DNA of 64,000 nt from Panulirus ornatus (lineage: Eukaryota; Arthropoda; Malacostraca; Decapoda; Palinuridae): NCBI RefSeq assembly GCF_036320965.1, contig NC_092255.1, positions 15,719,063-15,783,062 of the forward strand, in the 5' to 3' direction. Positions 24,051 through 35,406 of this stretch are shown here, piece after piece (position 1 is the stretch's first letter; each line of letters opens with the position of its first letter). A program made the translations under genes and the position numbers. Under the pieces are notes generated by a model, which was not told the DNA's origin, searched no databases, and saw only the letters and a program-made list of their open reading frames with translations.

Positions 24051-24141
<91 letters not shown>
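24051..24141. repeat. (TA)n upstream of short element
   Basis: About 45 TA units ending at the first base of the LINE-derived short element. Confidence 0.95.
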
Positions 24142-24145
<4 letters not shown>

Positions 24146-24365
24146 GGGGATAGGGGAGAAAGAATACTTCCCACGTATTCCCTGCGTGTCGTAAAGGGCG
24201 ACTAAAAGGGAAGGGAGCGGGGAGCTGGAAATCCTCTCCTCTCTTTTTTAATTTTCCAAAATAAAGAACAGAGAAGGGGGCTAAGTGAGGATATTCCCTC
24301 AAAGGCTCAGTCCTCTCTTCTAAACGCTACCTCGCTAACGCGGGAAATGGCAAGTAGTATGAACA

Positions 24366-24369
<4 letters not shown>
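24142..24369 (+). mobile_element. LINE-derived short element, complete copy
   Basis: About 228 bp. The head tccctggggataggggag-like is followed by two small hairpins, the gggagcgggg-agctggaaatcc block, a T-run, the ggaacagagaaggggg-like block, and the tail cgctacctcgctaacgcggg ending in an A-rich stretch. (TA)n lies on both sides. No ORF. The head matches the 5' UTR of the LINE at 33186 and the tail resembles the LINE 3' terminus. Confidence 0.85.

Positions 24370-24432
<63 letters not shown>
24370..24432. repeat. (TA)n between short element and LINE
   Basis: About 60 nt of TA ending in tgtatat at the LINE 5' truncation point. Confidence 0.95.
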
Positions 24433-24435
<3 letters not shown>

Positions 24436-27400
24436 GGGAGCGGGGGGCCAGAAATCCTCCCCTCCTTGTATTTTTTAACTTTCTAAAAATGGGAAACAGA
24501 AGGAGTCACGCGGGGAGTGCTCATCCTCCTCGAAGGCTCAGATTGGGGATGTGTGTGGATGTAACCAAGATGTGAAAAAAGGAGAGATAGGTAGTATGTT
24601 TGAGGAAAGGAACCTGGATGTTTTGGCTCTGAGTGAAACGAAGCTCAAGGGTAAAGGGGAAGAGTGGTTTGGGAATGTCTTGGGAGTAAAGTCAGGGGTT
24701 AGTGAGAAGACAAGAGCAAGGGAAGGAGTAGCAATACTCCTGAAACAGGAGTTGTGGGAGTATGTGATAGAATGTAAGAAAGTAAATTCTCGATTAATAT
24801 GGGTAAAACTGAATGTTGATGGAGAGAGATGGGTGATTATTGGTGCATATGCACCTGGGCATGAGAAGAAAGATCATGAGAGGCAAGTGTTTTGGGAGCA
24901 GCTGAATGAGTGTGTTTGTGGTTTTGATGCACGAGACCGGGTTATAAAGATGGGAGATTTGAATGCAAAGGTGAGTAATGTGGCAGTTGAGGGAATAATT
25001 GGTATACAGGGGTGTTCAGTGTTGTAAATGGAAATGGTGAAGAGCTTGTAGATTTATGTGCTGAAAAAGGACTGATGATTGGGAATACCTGGTTTAAAAA
25101 GCGAGATATACATAAGTATACTTATGTAAGTAGGAGAGATGGCCAGAGAGCGTTATTGGATTACGTGTTAATTGACAGGCGCGCGAAAGAGAGACTTTTG
25201 GATGTTAATGTGCTGAGAGGTGCAACTGGAGGGATGTCTGATCATTATCTTGTGGAGGCTAAGGTGAAGATTTGTATGGGTTTTCAGAAAAGAAGAGTGA
25301 ATGTTGGTGTGAAGAGGGTGGTGAGAGTAAGTGAGCTTGGGAAGACTTGTGTGAGGAAGTACCAGGAGAGACTGAGTACAGAATGGAAAAAGGTGAGAAC
25401 AATGGAAGTAAGGGGAGTGGGGGAGGAATGGGATGTATTTAGGGAATCAGTGATGGATTGCGCAAAAGATGCTTGTGGCATGAGAAGAGTGGGAGGTGGG
25501 TTGATTAGAAAGGGTAGTGAGTGGTGGGATGAAGAAGTAAGAGTATTAGTGAAAGAGAAGAGAGAGGCATTTGGACGATTTTTGCAGGGAAAAAATGAAA
25601 TTGAGTGGGAGATGTATAAAAGAAAGAGACAGGAGGTCAAGAGAAAGGTGCAAGAGGTGAAAAAAAGGGCAAATGAGAGTTGGGGTGAGAGAGTATCATT
25701 AAATTTTAGGGAGAATAAAAAGATGTTCTGGAAGGAGGTAAATAAAGTGCGTAAGACAAGGGAGCAAATGGGAACTTCAGTTAAGGGCGCAAATGGGGAG
25801 GTGATAACAAGTGGTGGTGATGTGAGAAGGAGATGGAGTGAGTATTTTGAAGGTTTGTTGAATGTGTTTGATGATAGAGTGGCAGATATAGGGTGTTTTG
25901 GTCGAGGTGGTGTGCAAAGTGAGAGGGTTAGGGAAAATGATTTGGTAAACAGAGAAGAGGTAGTAAAAGCTTTGCGGAAGATGAAAGCCGGCAAGGCAGC
26001 AGGTTTGGATGGTATTGCAGTGGAATTTATTAAAAAAGGGGGTGACTGTATTGTTGACTGGTTGGTAAGGTTATTTAATGTATGTATGACTCATGGTGAG
26101 GTGCCTGAGGATTGGCGGAATGCGTGCATAGTGCCATTGTACAAAGGCAAAGGGGATAAGAGTGAGTGCTCAAATTACAGAGGTATAAGTTTGTTGAGTA
26201 TTCCTGGTAAATTGTATGGGAGGATATTGATTGAGAGGGTGAAGGCATGTACAGAGCATCAGATTGGGTAAGAGCAGTGTGGTTTCAGAAGTGGTAGAGA
26301 TGTGTGGATCAGGTGTTTGCTTTGAAGAATGTATGTGAGAAATACTTAGAAAAGCAAATGGATTTGCATGTAGCATTTATGGATCTGGAGAAGGCATATG
26401 ATAAGAGTTGATAGAGATGCTCTGTGGAAGGTATTAAGAATATATGGTGTAAGAGGCAAATTGTTAGAAGCAGTGAAAAGTTTTTATCGAGGATGTAAGG
26501 CATGTGTACGTGTAGGAAGAGAGGAAAGTGATTGGTTCTCAGTGAATGTAGGTTTGCGGCAGGGGTGTGTGATGTCTCCATGGTTGTTTAATTTGTTTAT
26601 GGATGGGGTTGTTAGGGAGGTGAATGCAAGAGTTTTGGAAAGAGGGGCAAGTATGAAGTCTGTTGGGGATGAGAGAGCTTGGGAAGTGAGTCAGTTGTTG
26701 TTCGCTGATGATACAGCGCTGGTGGCTGATTCATGTGAGAAACTGCAGAAGCTGGTGACTGAGTTTGGTAAAGTGTGTGGAAGAAGGAAGAAAAGAGTAA
26801 ATGTGAATAAGAGCAAGGTTATTAGGTACAGTAGGGTTGAGGGTCAAGTCAATTGGGAGGTGAGTTTGAATGGAGAAAAACTGGAGGAAGTGAAGTGTTT
26901 TAGATATCTGGGAGTGGATCTGGCAGCGGATGGAACCATGGAAGCGGAAGTGGATCATAGGGTGGGGGAGGGGGCGAAAATCCTGGGAGCCTTGAAGAAT
27001 GTGTGGAAGTCGAGAACATTATCTCGGAAAGCAAAAATGGGTATGTTTGAAGGAATAGTGGTTCCAACAATGTTGTATGGTTGCGAGGCGTGGGCTATGG
27101 ATAGAGTTGTGCGCAGGAGGATGGATGTGCTGGAAATGAGATGTTTGAGGACAATGTGTGGTGTGAGGTGGTTTGATCGAGTAAGTAACGTAAGGGTAAG
27201 AGAGATGTGTGGAAATAAAAAGAGCGTGGTTGAGAGAGCAGAAGAGGGTGTTTTGAAATGGTTCGGGCACATGGAGAGAATGAGTGAGGAAAGATTGACC
27301 AAGAGAATATATGTGTCGGAGGTGGAGGGAACGATGAGAAGAGGGAGACCAAATTGGAGGTGGAAAGATGGAGTGAAAAAGATTTTGTGTGATCGGGGCC

Positions 27401-27659
27401 TGAACATGCAGGAGGGTGAAAGGAGGGCAAGGAATAGAGTGAATTGGAGCGATGTGGTATACAGGGGTTGACGTGCTGTCGGTGGATTGAATCAAGGCAT
27501 GTGAAGCGTCTGGGGTAAACCATGGAAAGCTGTGTAGGTATGTATATTTGCGTGTGTGGACGTGTGTATGTACATGTGTATGGGGGGGGGGGTTGGGCCA
27601 TTTCTTTCGTCTGTTTCCTTGCGCTACCTCGCAAACGCGGGAGACAGCGACAAAGTATA

Positions 27660-27677
<18 letters not shown>
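24433..27677 (+). mobile_element. RTE-like LINE, nearly full length
   Basis: 5' UTR begins at gggagcggggggcc, the ORF at 24489, and a short-form 3' UTR follows 27471. The terminal hairpin is at about 27624-27652, then an A-run to 27677 and (TA)n. It differs from 1072-4303 at few positions, so the two are recent sisters. (TA)n flanks both ends. Confidence 0.9.
24489..27471 (+). pseudogene. LINE ORF: endonuclease-RT, broken in four places
   Basis: The frame starts with the conserved MGNR. A 10-nt deletion after LRL removes GCLN of the first endonuclease motif. The frame shifts near 25012-25027. A stop replaces Glu after EHQIG (26270), and a 1-nt loss in GRGCVDQ (about 26299) plus a 1-nt gain near 26403 shift the frame again. 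All catalytic blocks otherwise survive: SETKLKG, GDLNAK, MSDHY, LRQGCVMSPW, LLFADDTALVAD and the WFGHMERMSE extension. The damage is too great for activity, but divergence is low. Confidence 0.85.

Positions 27678-27748
<71 letters not shown>
27678..27748. repeat. (TA)n after LINE A-tail
   Basis: A-run followed directly by about 35 TA units, then the 3' end of an inverted short element. Confidence 0.95.
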
Positions 27749-28228
<480 letters not shown>

Positions 28229-28261
28229 TATTAACTCTTCATTCAGTTATCTCATCCATGC

Positions 28262-28620
28262 ATCGTTAACTTATAACAAAGTCCGTTTCTTCCCAAGACT
28301 CTCTTTTATTCCTTTTTGATCACCTTCCTCAGATCTTCATTCCACCACGCTGTACCCTCCTTACCGCCTCCTATTCATGGTGTACCACACACACACACCT
28401 GGCAGCCTTCGATAAAAGCAGTCCCAGTCTTCCATCATATCACCTCAGCCTCATTCTGAAGAATACACAGTTCCATTCGACTTTTCTTCGAACTCGTCTT
28501 AGTTGGTAAGTACTCTTCAGTCTTTCATTCCTCAACATTTCGACACCGAGCCACCTTTTTTGTCTTTTAAAATCGTCTGTGATTAAGTGCTCATCGGTAA
28601 GATGAGAGGAGTGTTAGGAG
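28262..28620 (-). pseudogene. Relic of a second, different RTE-like LINE
   Basis: The complement reads in parts LRNERLKSTYQLRR and [18 protein letters not shown], resembling the linker region of RTE elements (KG.eWWdEev..lvkeKr in the main family here). There are several frame breaks. Sequence similarity to the main LINE is low, so this is another family or a very old copy. Confidence 0.45.
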
Positions 28621-28767
28621 ACAATCCAACATTTTACCAGTATTAGGAAAATTATATACCACACACCAATCCCAAGGTATCGTCTCCAAAGGTGTTTGTA
28701 GAGAGAGAGACGACCTACGTAGCCTAGTGGATTTTGAGTACCGAAGCCCCAATCATGGCGTGACTAT

Positions 28768-28883
28768 AACATTACCCGTAATGTCCGGAATTCATTGCTG
28801 TGGCCGTGAAAATACCGGAATACAGAACATTACCCATAATGTCCGGAATTCATAGCTGTGGCCGTGAAAATACCGGAATACAG
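28768..28883. repeat. Two-copy tandem duplication, about 58 bp
   Basis: The block from aacattaccc to accggaatacag occurs twice in direct succession with only two or three differences. Confidence 0.9.
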
Positions 28884-29467
28884 TTCCATATTGGAGAGAC
28901 GGGGAGGGAGTTAAAAGCAGAGGGAGGTAGTCCTCATATTCCAGCCTCCGGCTGTGGCTGGTAAAGGAATTTTCGTTTATTTTGTATATAGAATTAAACC
29001 TCTCTTTTTCCCTTAGAGGGGAAAAAGTATCGTTCACAAGGTTAGGTTTGACATGTATGATGTTAAAGCTTAATAGATAACCACGGAATCTAAACTATAT
29101 AGATTCCATACACAATTGCGATGACGAATGGCGCATATAAAGTTCACCGCTAACAGTATTTCATTGTTGAACTCAATTTGTTCATCACGTTTATGAAATG
29201 AATACGGAATTAGGATCATTCACATGAATAATCCATATACCAAACCAACTTGTACTGAATCTTGATTTTTCAGTATTCAATTCGCGATATTCTGTGTCTA
29301 CCCTTGATTCCCTGTGTTTGTATCACAACTGTTGTAAATGAGTTTTCCCAGCGAAGTGAATTGTGACAGGATGGAATATAGACATTTGACAACAGATTGT
29401 TAATCTGTCTCCATCATGCTGCCTGAACGCTAGTGTTGAAGGATTAACTAATAAAATAGCCCTTTGT

Positions 29468-29468
29468 C

Positions 29469-29562
<94 letters not shown>
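29468..29562. repeat. (CA)n(TA)n at LINE 5' truncation
   Basis: About 26 nt CA then about 68 nt TA; the LINE resumes at gagagcttggg. Confidence 0.95.
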
Positions 29563-29565
<3 letters not shown>

Positions 29566-30548
29566 AGAGCTTGGGAAGTGAGTCAGTTGTTGTTCGCTGA
29601 TGATACAGCGCTGGTGGCTGATTCATGTGAGAAACTGCAGAAGCTGGTGACTGAGTTTGGTAAAGTGTGTGAAAGAAGAAAGTTAAGAGTAAATGTGAAT
29701 AAGAGCAAGGTTATTAGGTACAGTAGGGTTGAGGGTCAATTCAATTGGGAGGTGAGTTTGAATGGAGAAAAACTGGAGGAAGTGAAGTGTTTTAGATATC
29801 TGGGAGTGGATCTGGCAGCGGATGGAACCATGGAAGCGGAAGTGGATCATAGGGTGGGGGAGGGGGCGAAAATTCTGGGAGCCTTGAAGAATGTGTGGAA
29901 GTCGAGAACATTATCTCGGAAAGCAAAAATGGGTATGTTTGAAGGAATAGTGGTTCCAACAATGTTGTATGGTTGCGAGGCGTGGACTATGGATAGAGTT
30001 GTGCGCAGGAGGATGGATGTGCTGGAAATGAGATGTTTGAGGACAATGTGTGGTGTGAGGTGGTTTGATCGAGTAAGTAACGTAAGGGTAAGAGAGATGT
30101 GTGGAAATAAAAAGAGCGTGGTTGAGAGAGCAGAAGAGGGTGTTTTGAAATGGTTTGGTCACATGGAGAGAATGAGTGAGGAAAGACTGACCAAGAGGAT
30201 ATATGTGTCGGAGGTGGAGGGAACGAGGAGAAGAGGGAGACCAAATTGGAGGTGGAAAGATGGAGTGAAAAAGATTTTGTGTGATCGGGGCCTGAACATG
30301 CAGGAGGGTGAAAGGAGGGCAAGAATACAGTGAATTGGAGCGATGTGGTATACCGGGGTTGACGTGCTGTCAGTGGATTGAATCAAGGCATGTGAAGCGT
30401 CTGGGGTAAACCATGGAAAGCTGTGTAGGTATGTATATTTGCGTGTGTGGACGTATGTATATACATGTGTATGGGGGTGGGTTGGGCCATTTCTTTCGTC
30501 TGTTTCCTTGCGCTACCTCGCAAACGCGGGAGACAGCGACAAAGCAAA

Positions 30549-30566
<18 letters not shown>
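29563..30566 (+). mobile_element. 5'-truncated RTE-like LINE
   Basis: Begins in the RT domain just before motif C (ERAWEVSQLLFADD) and runs through the C-terminal extension, short-form 3' UTR, terminal hairpin (about 30508-30540) and a 21-nt A-tail (30546-30566). (TA)n flanks both ends. The upstream YI codons in frame are microsatellite, not protein. Confidence 0.9.
29565..30333 (+). pseudogene. LINE RT C-terminal fragment
   Basis: Open from RAWEVSQLLFADDTALVAD to the end region ERRARIQ, where a 1-nt loss near 30320 shifts the last few codons. It contains motif C and the full C-terminal extension, but lacks endonuclease and RT motifs 0 to B, so it cannot act alone. Confidence 0.85.

Positions 30567-30631
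<65 letters not shown>
30567..30631. repeat. (TA)n between LINE tail and a LINE 3' UTR fragment
   Basis: About 62 nt TA ending tgtatatagatata at the start of the next truncated copy. Confidence 0.95.
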
Positions 30632-30636
<5 letters not shown>

Positions 30637-31012
30637 GATATAGGGAGCTGTGGTTTCGGTGCATTAATACATGACAGATAGAGACTGAGTGTGAACGAAT
30701 GGGGCCTTTGTTGTCTTTTCCTAGCACTACCTCGCACGCATGAGGGGGGAGGGGTTGTTATTACATGTGTGACGGGGTGGCGATGGGAATGAATAAAGGC
30801 AGGCAGTATGAATTATGTGCACGTGTATATATGTATATTTCTGTGTGTGTATATACATGTATACGTTGAGATGTATAGGTATGTATATTTGCGTGTGTGG
30901 ACGTGTATGTATGTACATGGGTATGTGGGTGGGTTGGGCCATTCTTTCGTCTGTTTCCTTGCGCTACCTCGCTAACGCGGAAGACAGCGACAAAGCAAAA
31001 TAAATAAAGTGA

Positions 31013-31014
<2 letters not shown>
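30632..31014 (+). mobile_element. LINE 3' UTR-only insertion (long form)
   Basis: Starts at agggagctgtggtttcgg, well inside the long-form 3' UTR, and ends with the hairpin and an A-rich tail (aaagcaaaataaataaag). It is a severely 5'-truncated copy between two (TA)n tracts. It keeps the 3' UTR segment absent from the neighbouring short-form copy. Confidence 0.85.

Positions 31015-31077
<63 letters not shown>
31015..31077. repeat. (TA)n between LINE tail and short element
   Basis: About 31 TA units. Confidence 0.95.
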
Positions 31078-31080
<3 letters not shown>

Positions 31081-31318
31081 GGGGATAGGGGAGAAAGAAT
31101 ACTTCCCACGTATTCCCTGCGTGTCGTAGAAGGCGACTAAAAGGGAAGGGAGCGGGGGGCCGGAAATCCTCCCCTCTCGTTTTTTTTTTTTTATTATTTC
31201 TCCAAAAGAAGGAACAGAGAAGGGGGCCAGGTGAGGATATAACCTCAAAGGCCCAGTCCTCTGTTCTTAGCGCTACCTCGCTAACGCGGGAAATGGCGAA
31301 TAGTATGAAAAAATATAT
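31078..31318 (+). mobile_element. LINE-derived short element, complete copy
   Basis: Complete head (tccctggggataggggag), hairpin block, T-run, ggaacagagaaggggg block and tail (gcgctacctcgctaacgcgg), ending in tatgaaaaaatata. It lies tail-to-tail with the next LINE, whose T-run starts at about 31321. It is one of the best copies for comparing with the LINE ends. Confidence 0.85.
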
Positions 31319-31319
31319 A

Positions 31320-33103
31320 TTTTTTTTTTTTTTTTTTGCTTTGTCGCTGTCTCCCGCGTTTGCGAGGTAGCGCAAGGAAACAGACGAAAGAAATGGCCCA
31401 ACCCACCCCCATACACATGTATATACATACGTCCACACACGCAAATATACATACCTACACAGCTTTCCATGGTTTACCCCAGACGCTTCACAAGCCTTTG
31501 ATTCAATCCACTGACAGCACGTCAATCCCGGTATACCATATCGCTCCAATTCACTCTATTCCTTGCCCTCCTTTCACCCTCCTGCATGTTCAGGCCCCGA
31601 TCACACAAAATCTTTTTCACTCCATCTTTCCACCTCCAATTTGGTCTCCCACTTCTCCTCGTTCCCTCCACCTCCGACACATATATCCTCTTGGTCAATC
31701 TTTCCTCACTCATTCTCTCCATGTGCCCAAACCATTTCAAAACACCCTCTTCTGCTCTCTCAACCACGCTCTTTTTATTTCCACACATCTCTCTTACCCT
31801 TACGTTACTCACTCGATCAAACCACCTCACACCACACATTGTCCTCAAACATCTCATTTCCAGCACATCCATCCTCCTGCGCACAACTCTATCCATAGTC
31901 CACGCCTCGCAACCATACAACATTGTTGGAACCACTATTCCTTCAAACATACCCATTTTTGCTTTCCGAGATAATGTTCTCGACTTCCACACATTCTTCA
32001 AGGCTTCCAGAATTTTCGCCCCCTCCCCCACCCTATGATCCACTTCCGCTTCCATGGTTCCATCCGCTGCCAGATCCACTCCCAGATATCTAAAACACTT
32101 CACTTCCTCCAGTTTTTCTCCATTCAAACTCACCTCCCAATTGACTTGACCCTCAACCCTACTGTACCTAATAACCTTGCTCTTATTCACATTTACTCTT
32201 AACTTTCTTCTTTCACACACTTTACCAAACTCAGTCACCAGCTTCTGTAGTTTCTCACATTAATCAGCCACCAGCGCTGTATCATCAGCGAACAATAACT
32301 GACTCACTTCCCAAGCTCTCTCATCCCCAACAGACTTCATACTTGCCCCTCTTTCCAAAACTCTTGCATTCACCTCCTTAACAACCCCATCCATAAACAA
32401 ATTAAACAACCATGGAGACATCACACACCCCTGCCGCAAACCTACATTCACTGAGAACCAATCACTTTCCTCTCTTCCTACACGTACACATGCCTTACAT
32501 CCTCGATAAAAACTTTTCACTGCTTCTAACAACTTGCCTCCCACACCATATATTCTTAATACCTTCCACAGAGCATCTCTATCATCTCTATCATATGCCT
32601 TCTCCAGATCCATAAATGCTACATACAAATCCATTTGCTTTTCTAAGTATTTCTCACATACATTCTTCAAAGCAAACACCTGATCCACACATCCTCTACC
32701 ACTTCTGAAACCACACTGCTCTTCCCCAATCTGATGCTCTGTACATGCCTTCACCCTCTCAATCAATACCCTCCCATATAATTTACCAGGAATACTCAAC
32801 AAACTTATACCTCTGTAATTTGAGCACTCACTCTTATCCCCTTTGCCTTTGTACAATGGCACTATGCACGCATTCCGCCAATCCTCAGGCACCTCACCAT
32901 GAGTCATACATACATTAAATAACCTTACCAACCAGTCAACAATACAGTCACCCCCTTTTTTAATAAATTCCACTGCAATACCATCCAAACCTGCTGCCTT
33001 GCCGGCTTTCATCTTCCGCAAAGCTTTTACTACCTCTTCTCTGTTTACCAAATCATTTTCCCTAACCCTCGCACTTTGCACACCACCTCGACCAAAACAC
33101 ATG
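31320..33103 (-). mobile_element. RTE-like LINE, 3' half of an inverted full-length copy
   Basis: Minus-strand LINE from the tgttttggtcgagg block just before the RT domain to the short-form 3' UTR and A-tail (T-run 31320-31337). Its missing 5' half lies inverted at 33186-34736. Confidence 0.9.
31522..33102 (-). pseudogene. LINE reverse transcriptase half, one nonsense codon
   Basis: Continuous RT frame from CFGRGGVQSARVREND through KMKAGKAAGLDG, GFRSGRGCVDQ, motif A FMDLEKAYDRDDRDALW, LRQGCVMSPWLFN, LLFADDTALVAD and the C-terminal extension to YRD. A single stop (TAA) replaces the Ser codon right after LVAD at about 32262. Apart from it, 520 or so codons are open, which points to recent insertion. 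Confidence 0.85.
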
Positions 33104-33185
33104 TATATATATGTATGTGTGTGTGTGTGTGTATATGTGCGTGTGTGTGTGTATGTGTGTGTATGTGTATATGTATATGTATATT
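33104..33185. repeat. (TG)/(TA) filler at inversion junction
   Basis: About 82 nt of mixed TG, TA and CGTG repeats lie exactly where the two LINE halves meet. Confidence 0.9.
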
Positions 33186-34734
33186 ATCCCTGGGGATAGG
33201 GGTGAAAGAATACTTCCCACGCATTCCTCGCGTGTCGTAGAAAGCGACTAGAGGGGACGGGAGCGGGGGGCCAGAAATCCTCCCCTCCTTGTATTTTTTT
33301 TTTTTCTTAACTTTCTAAAATGGGAAACAGAAGAAGGAGTCACGCGGGGAGTGCTCATCCTCCTCGAAGGCTCAGATTGGGGTGCCTAAATGTGTGTGGA
33401 TGTAACCAACATGTGAAAAAAGGAGAGATAGGTAGTATGTTTGAGGAAAGGAACCTGGATGTTTTGGCTCTGAGTGAAACGAAGCTCAAGGGTAAAGGGG
33501 AAGAGTGGTTTGGGAATGTCTTGGGAGTAAAGTCAGGGGTTAGTGAGAGGACAATAGCAAGGGAAGGAGTAGCAGTACTCCTGAAACAGGAGTTGTGGAA
33601 GTATGTGATAGAATGTAAGAAAGTAAATTCTCGATTAATATGGGTAAAACTGAAAGTTGATGGAGAGAGATGGGTGATTATTGGTGCATATGCACCTGGG
33701 CATGAGAAGAAAGATCATGAGAGGCAAGTGTTTTGGGAGCAGCTGAATGAGTGTGTTAGTGGTTTTGATGCACGAGACCGGGTTATAGTGTTGGGTGATT
33801 TGAATGCAAAGGTGAGTAATGTGGCAGTTGAGGGAATAATTGGTATACATGGGGTGTTCAGTGTTGTAAATGGAAATGGTGAAGAGCTTGTAGATTTATG
33901 TGCTGAAAAAGGACTGATGATTGGGAATACCTGGTTTAAAAAGCGAGATATACATAAGTATACTTATGTAAGTAGGAGAGATGGCCAGAGAGCGTTATTG
34001 GATTACGTGTTAATTGACAGGCGCGCGAAAGAGAGACTTTTGAATGTTAATGTGCTGAGAGGTGCAACTGGAGGGATGTCTGATCATTATCTTGTGGAGG
34101 CTAAGGTGAAGATTTGTATGGGTTTTCAGAAAAGAAGAGTGAATGTTGGGGTGAAGAGGGTGGTGAGAGTAAGTGAGCTTGGGAAGGAGACTTGTGTGAG
34201 GAAGTACCAGGAGAGACTGAGTACAGAATGGAAAAAGGTGAGAACAATGGAAGTAAGGGGAGTGGGGGAGGAATGGGATGTATTTAGGGAATCAGTGATG
34301 GATTGCGCAAAAGATGCTTGTGGTATGAGAAGAGTGGGAGGTGGGTTGATTAGAAAGGGTAGTGAGTGGTGGGATGAAGAAGTAAGAGTATTAGTGAAAG
34401 AGAAGAGAGAGGCATTTGGACGATTTTTGCAGGGAAAAAATGCAATTGAGTGGGAGACGTATAAAAGAAAGAGACAGGAGGTCAAGAGAAAGGTGCAAGA
34501 GGTGAAAAAAAAAAAAGGGCAAATGAGAGTTGGGGTGAGAGAGTATCATTAAATTTTAGGGAGAATAAAAAGATGTTCTGGAAGGAGGTAAATAAAGTGC
34601 GTAAGACAAGGGAGCAAATGGGAACTTCAGTGAAGGGCGCAAATGGGGAGGTGATAACAAGTAGTGGTGATGTGAGAAGGAGATGGAGTGAGTATTTTGA
34701 AGGTTTGTTGAATGTGTTTGATGATAGAGTGGCA

Positions 34735-34736
<2 letters not shown>
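33186..34736 (+). mobile_element. RTE-like LINE, inverted 5' half with full 5' end
   Basis: Contains the most complete LINE 5' UTR in the window (33186-33319, starting tccctgggg), the endonuclease and linker, and ends at gatagagtggcaga before (TA)n. The 3' half begins about 8 nt further along the element, on the opposite strand at 33103. The two halves make one element. Confidence 0.9.
33320..34552 (+). pseudogene. LINE AP endonuclease half
   Basis: 410 codons from MGNRRRSHAG. All endonuclease blocks are intact: LGCLNVCGCN, LALSETKLKGKG, IIGAYAPGHEKK, VLGDLNAKVSN, TYVSRRDGQRALLDYVLIDRR and GGMSDHYLVEAK. The linker follows, with WWDEEVRVLVKEKRE. The frame is lost at an expanded A-run (34507-34518) and resumes at 34573 (MFWKEVNKVRKTREQ). 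This is the cleanest endonuclease domain in the window. Confidence 0.85.
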
Positions 34737-34779
<43 letters not shown>

Positions 34780-34800
34780 TAGATAGATAGATAGATAGAT
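34737..34800. repeat. (TA)n(GATA)n at outer LINE breakpoint
   Basis: About 40 nt TA followed by six GATA units. The LINE breakpoint ggcaga lies next to it. Confidence 0.95.
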
Positions 34801-35325
34801 ATTGGTACCGTGAAGCAGTACGCAGGGATGACCACAGAACTGCGATCGCTAAACACTGTCATGAAAATGATCACCCCAGAGATCTTGAAAATCCCGTTAT
34901 CCTATACCCCTCTGCTGATTATGCCACACGCAACGTCATTGAATCTGTCTTAATTGCCAATACTAAAGCCTCTAATTAGTCCCCAGTCAACTTTAAAGTC
35001 CATCCTGTCATTATGGGAGAATTGACAAAACGCAACATAAAAAACTTGTTAAAGACACACCCAGCTACCCAGGTCAACCCCCGCCATGTGATCCCCCTTA
35101 ATCACTCTCCCTTTCAATGGTTACTGCCACACAAAGCGGACAGTGATTGGTCTGTACTGATTGGATTGGTGCTGGACAGCGGTACTCCGTTGTGATGTTG
35201 GGATTTAAATAACTTTAAGTATTGGCACCTGATGAGGTGGATTGTCTACACGAAACGTGTTGTGCCACATGTATAGAAAAAAGACATGGTAAATGAAATC
35301 GCATGAACTTCTGAAGTGCGGTTTC

Positions 35326-35327
<2 letters not shown>
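34801..35327 (+). mobile_element. PLE C-terminal fragment and 3' end
   Basis: Starts in the GIY-YIG domain (attggtaccgtgaagcagtacgcagggatg), contains ENDHPRDLENPVILYPSADYATRNVIESVLIANTK in parts with frameshifts, the hammerhead-like motif, and the PLE terminus at (TA)n. Confidence 0.75.
35224..35266 (+). ncRNA. Hammerhead-ribozyme-like motif in PLE
   Basis: Helix I GGCAC/GTGCC is perfect and the core CTGATGAG and CGAAAC intact. Helix II has one mismatch (GTGGA against TACAC). The cleavage triplet is GTT, which the hammerhead NUH rule allows. Confidence 0.65.

Positions 35328-35399
<72 letters not shown>
35328..35399. repeat. (TA)n at PLE 3' end
   Basis: About 36 TA units after the PLE terminus. 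Confidence 0.95.

Positions 35400-35406
<7 letters not shown>

Noticed and set aside
24433..27677. Classification of the main LINE as CR1, L1 or R2 type
   Set aside because: There is an N-terminal AP endonuclease (excludes R2), and the RGISLLS RT phrase and YGCEAW...WFGHM C-terminus fit RTE-type elements better. The clade name remains tentative without a tree.
33186..33290. HDV-like ribozyme at the LINE 5' end
   Set aside because: A 7-bp pairing of the extreme 5' end and a CUAA stretch after a stem are suggestive, but the strands for the second helix and third stem are not in the order an HDV fold requires.
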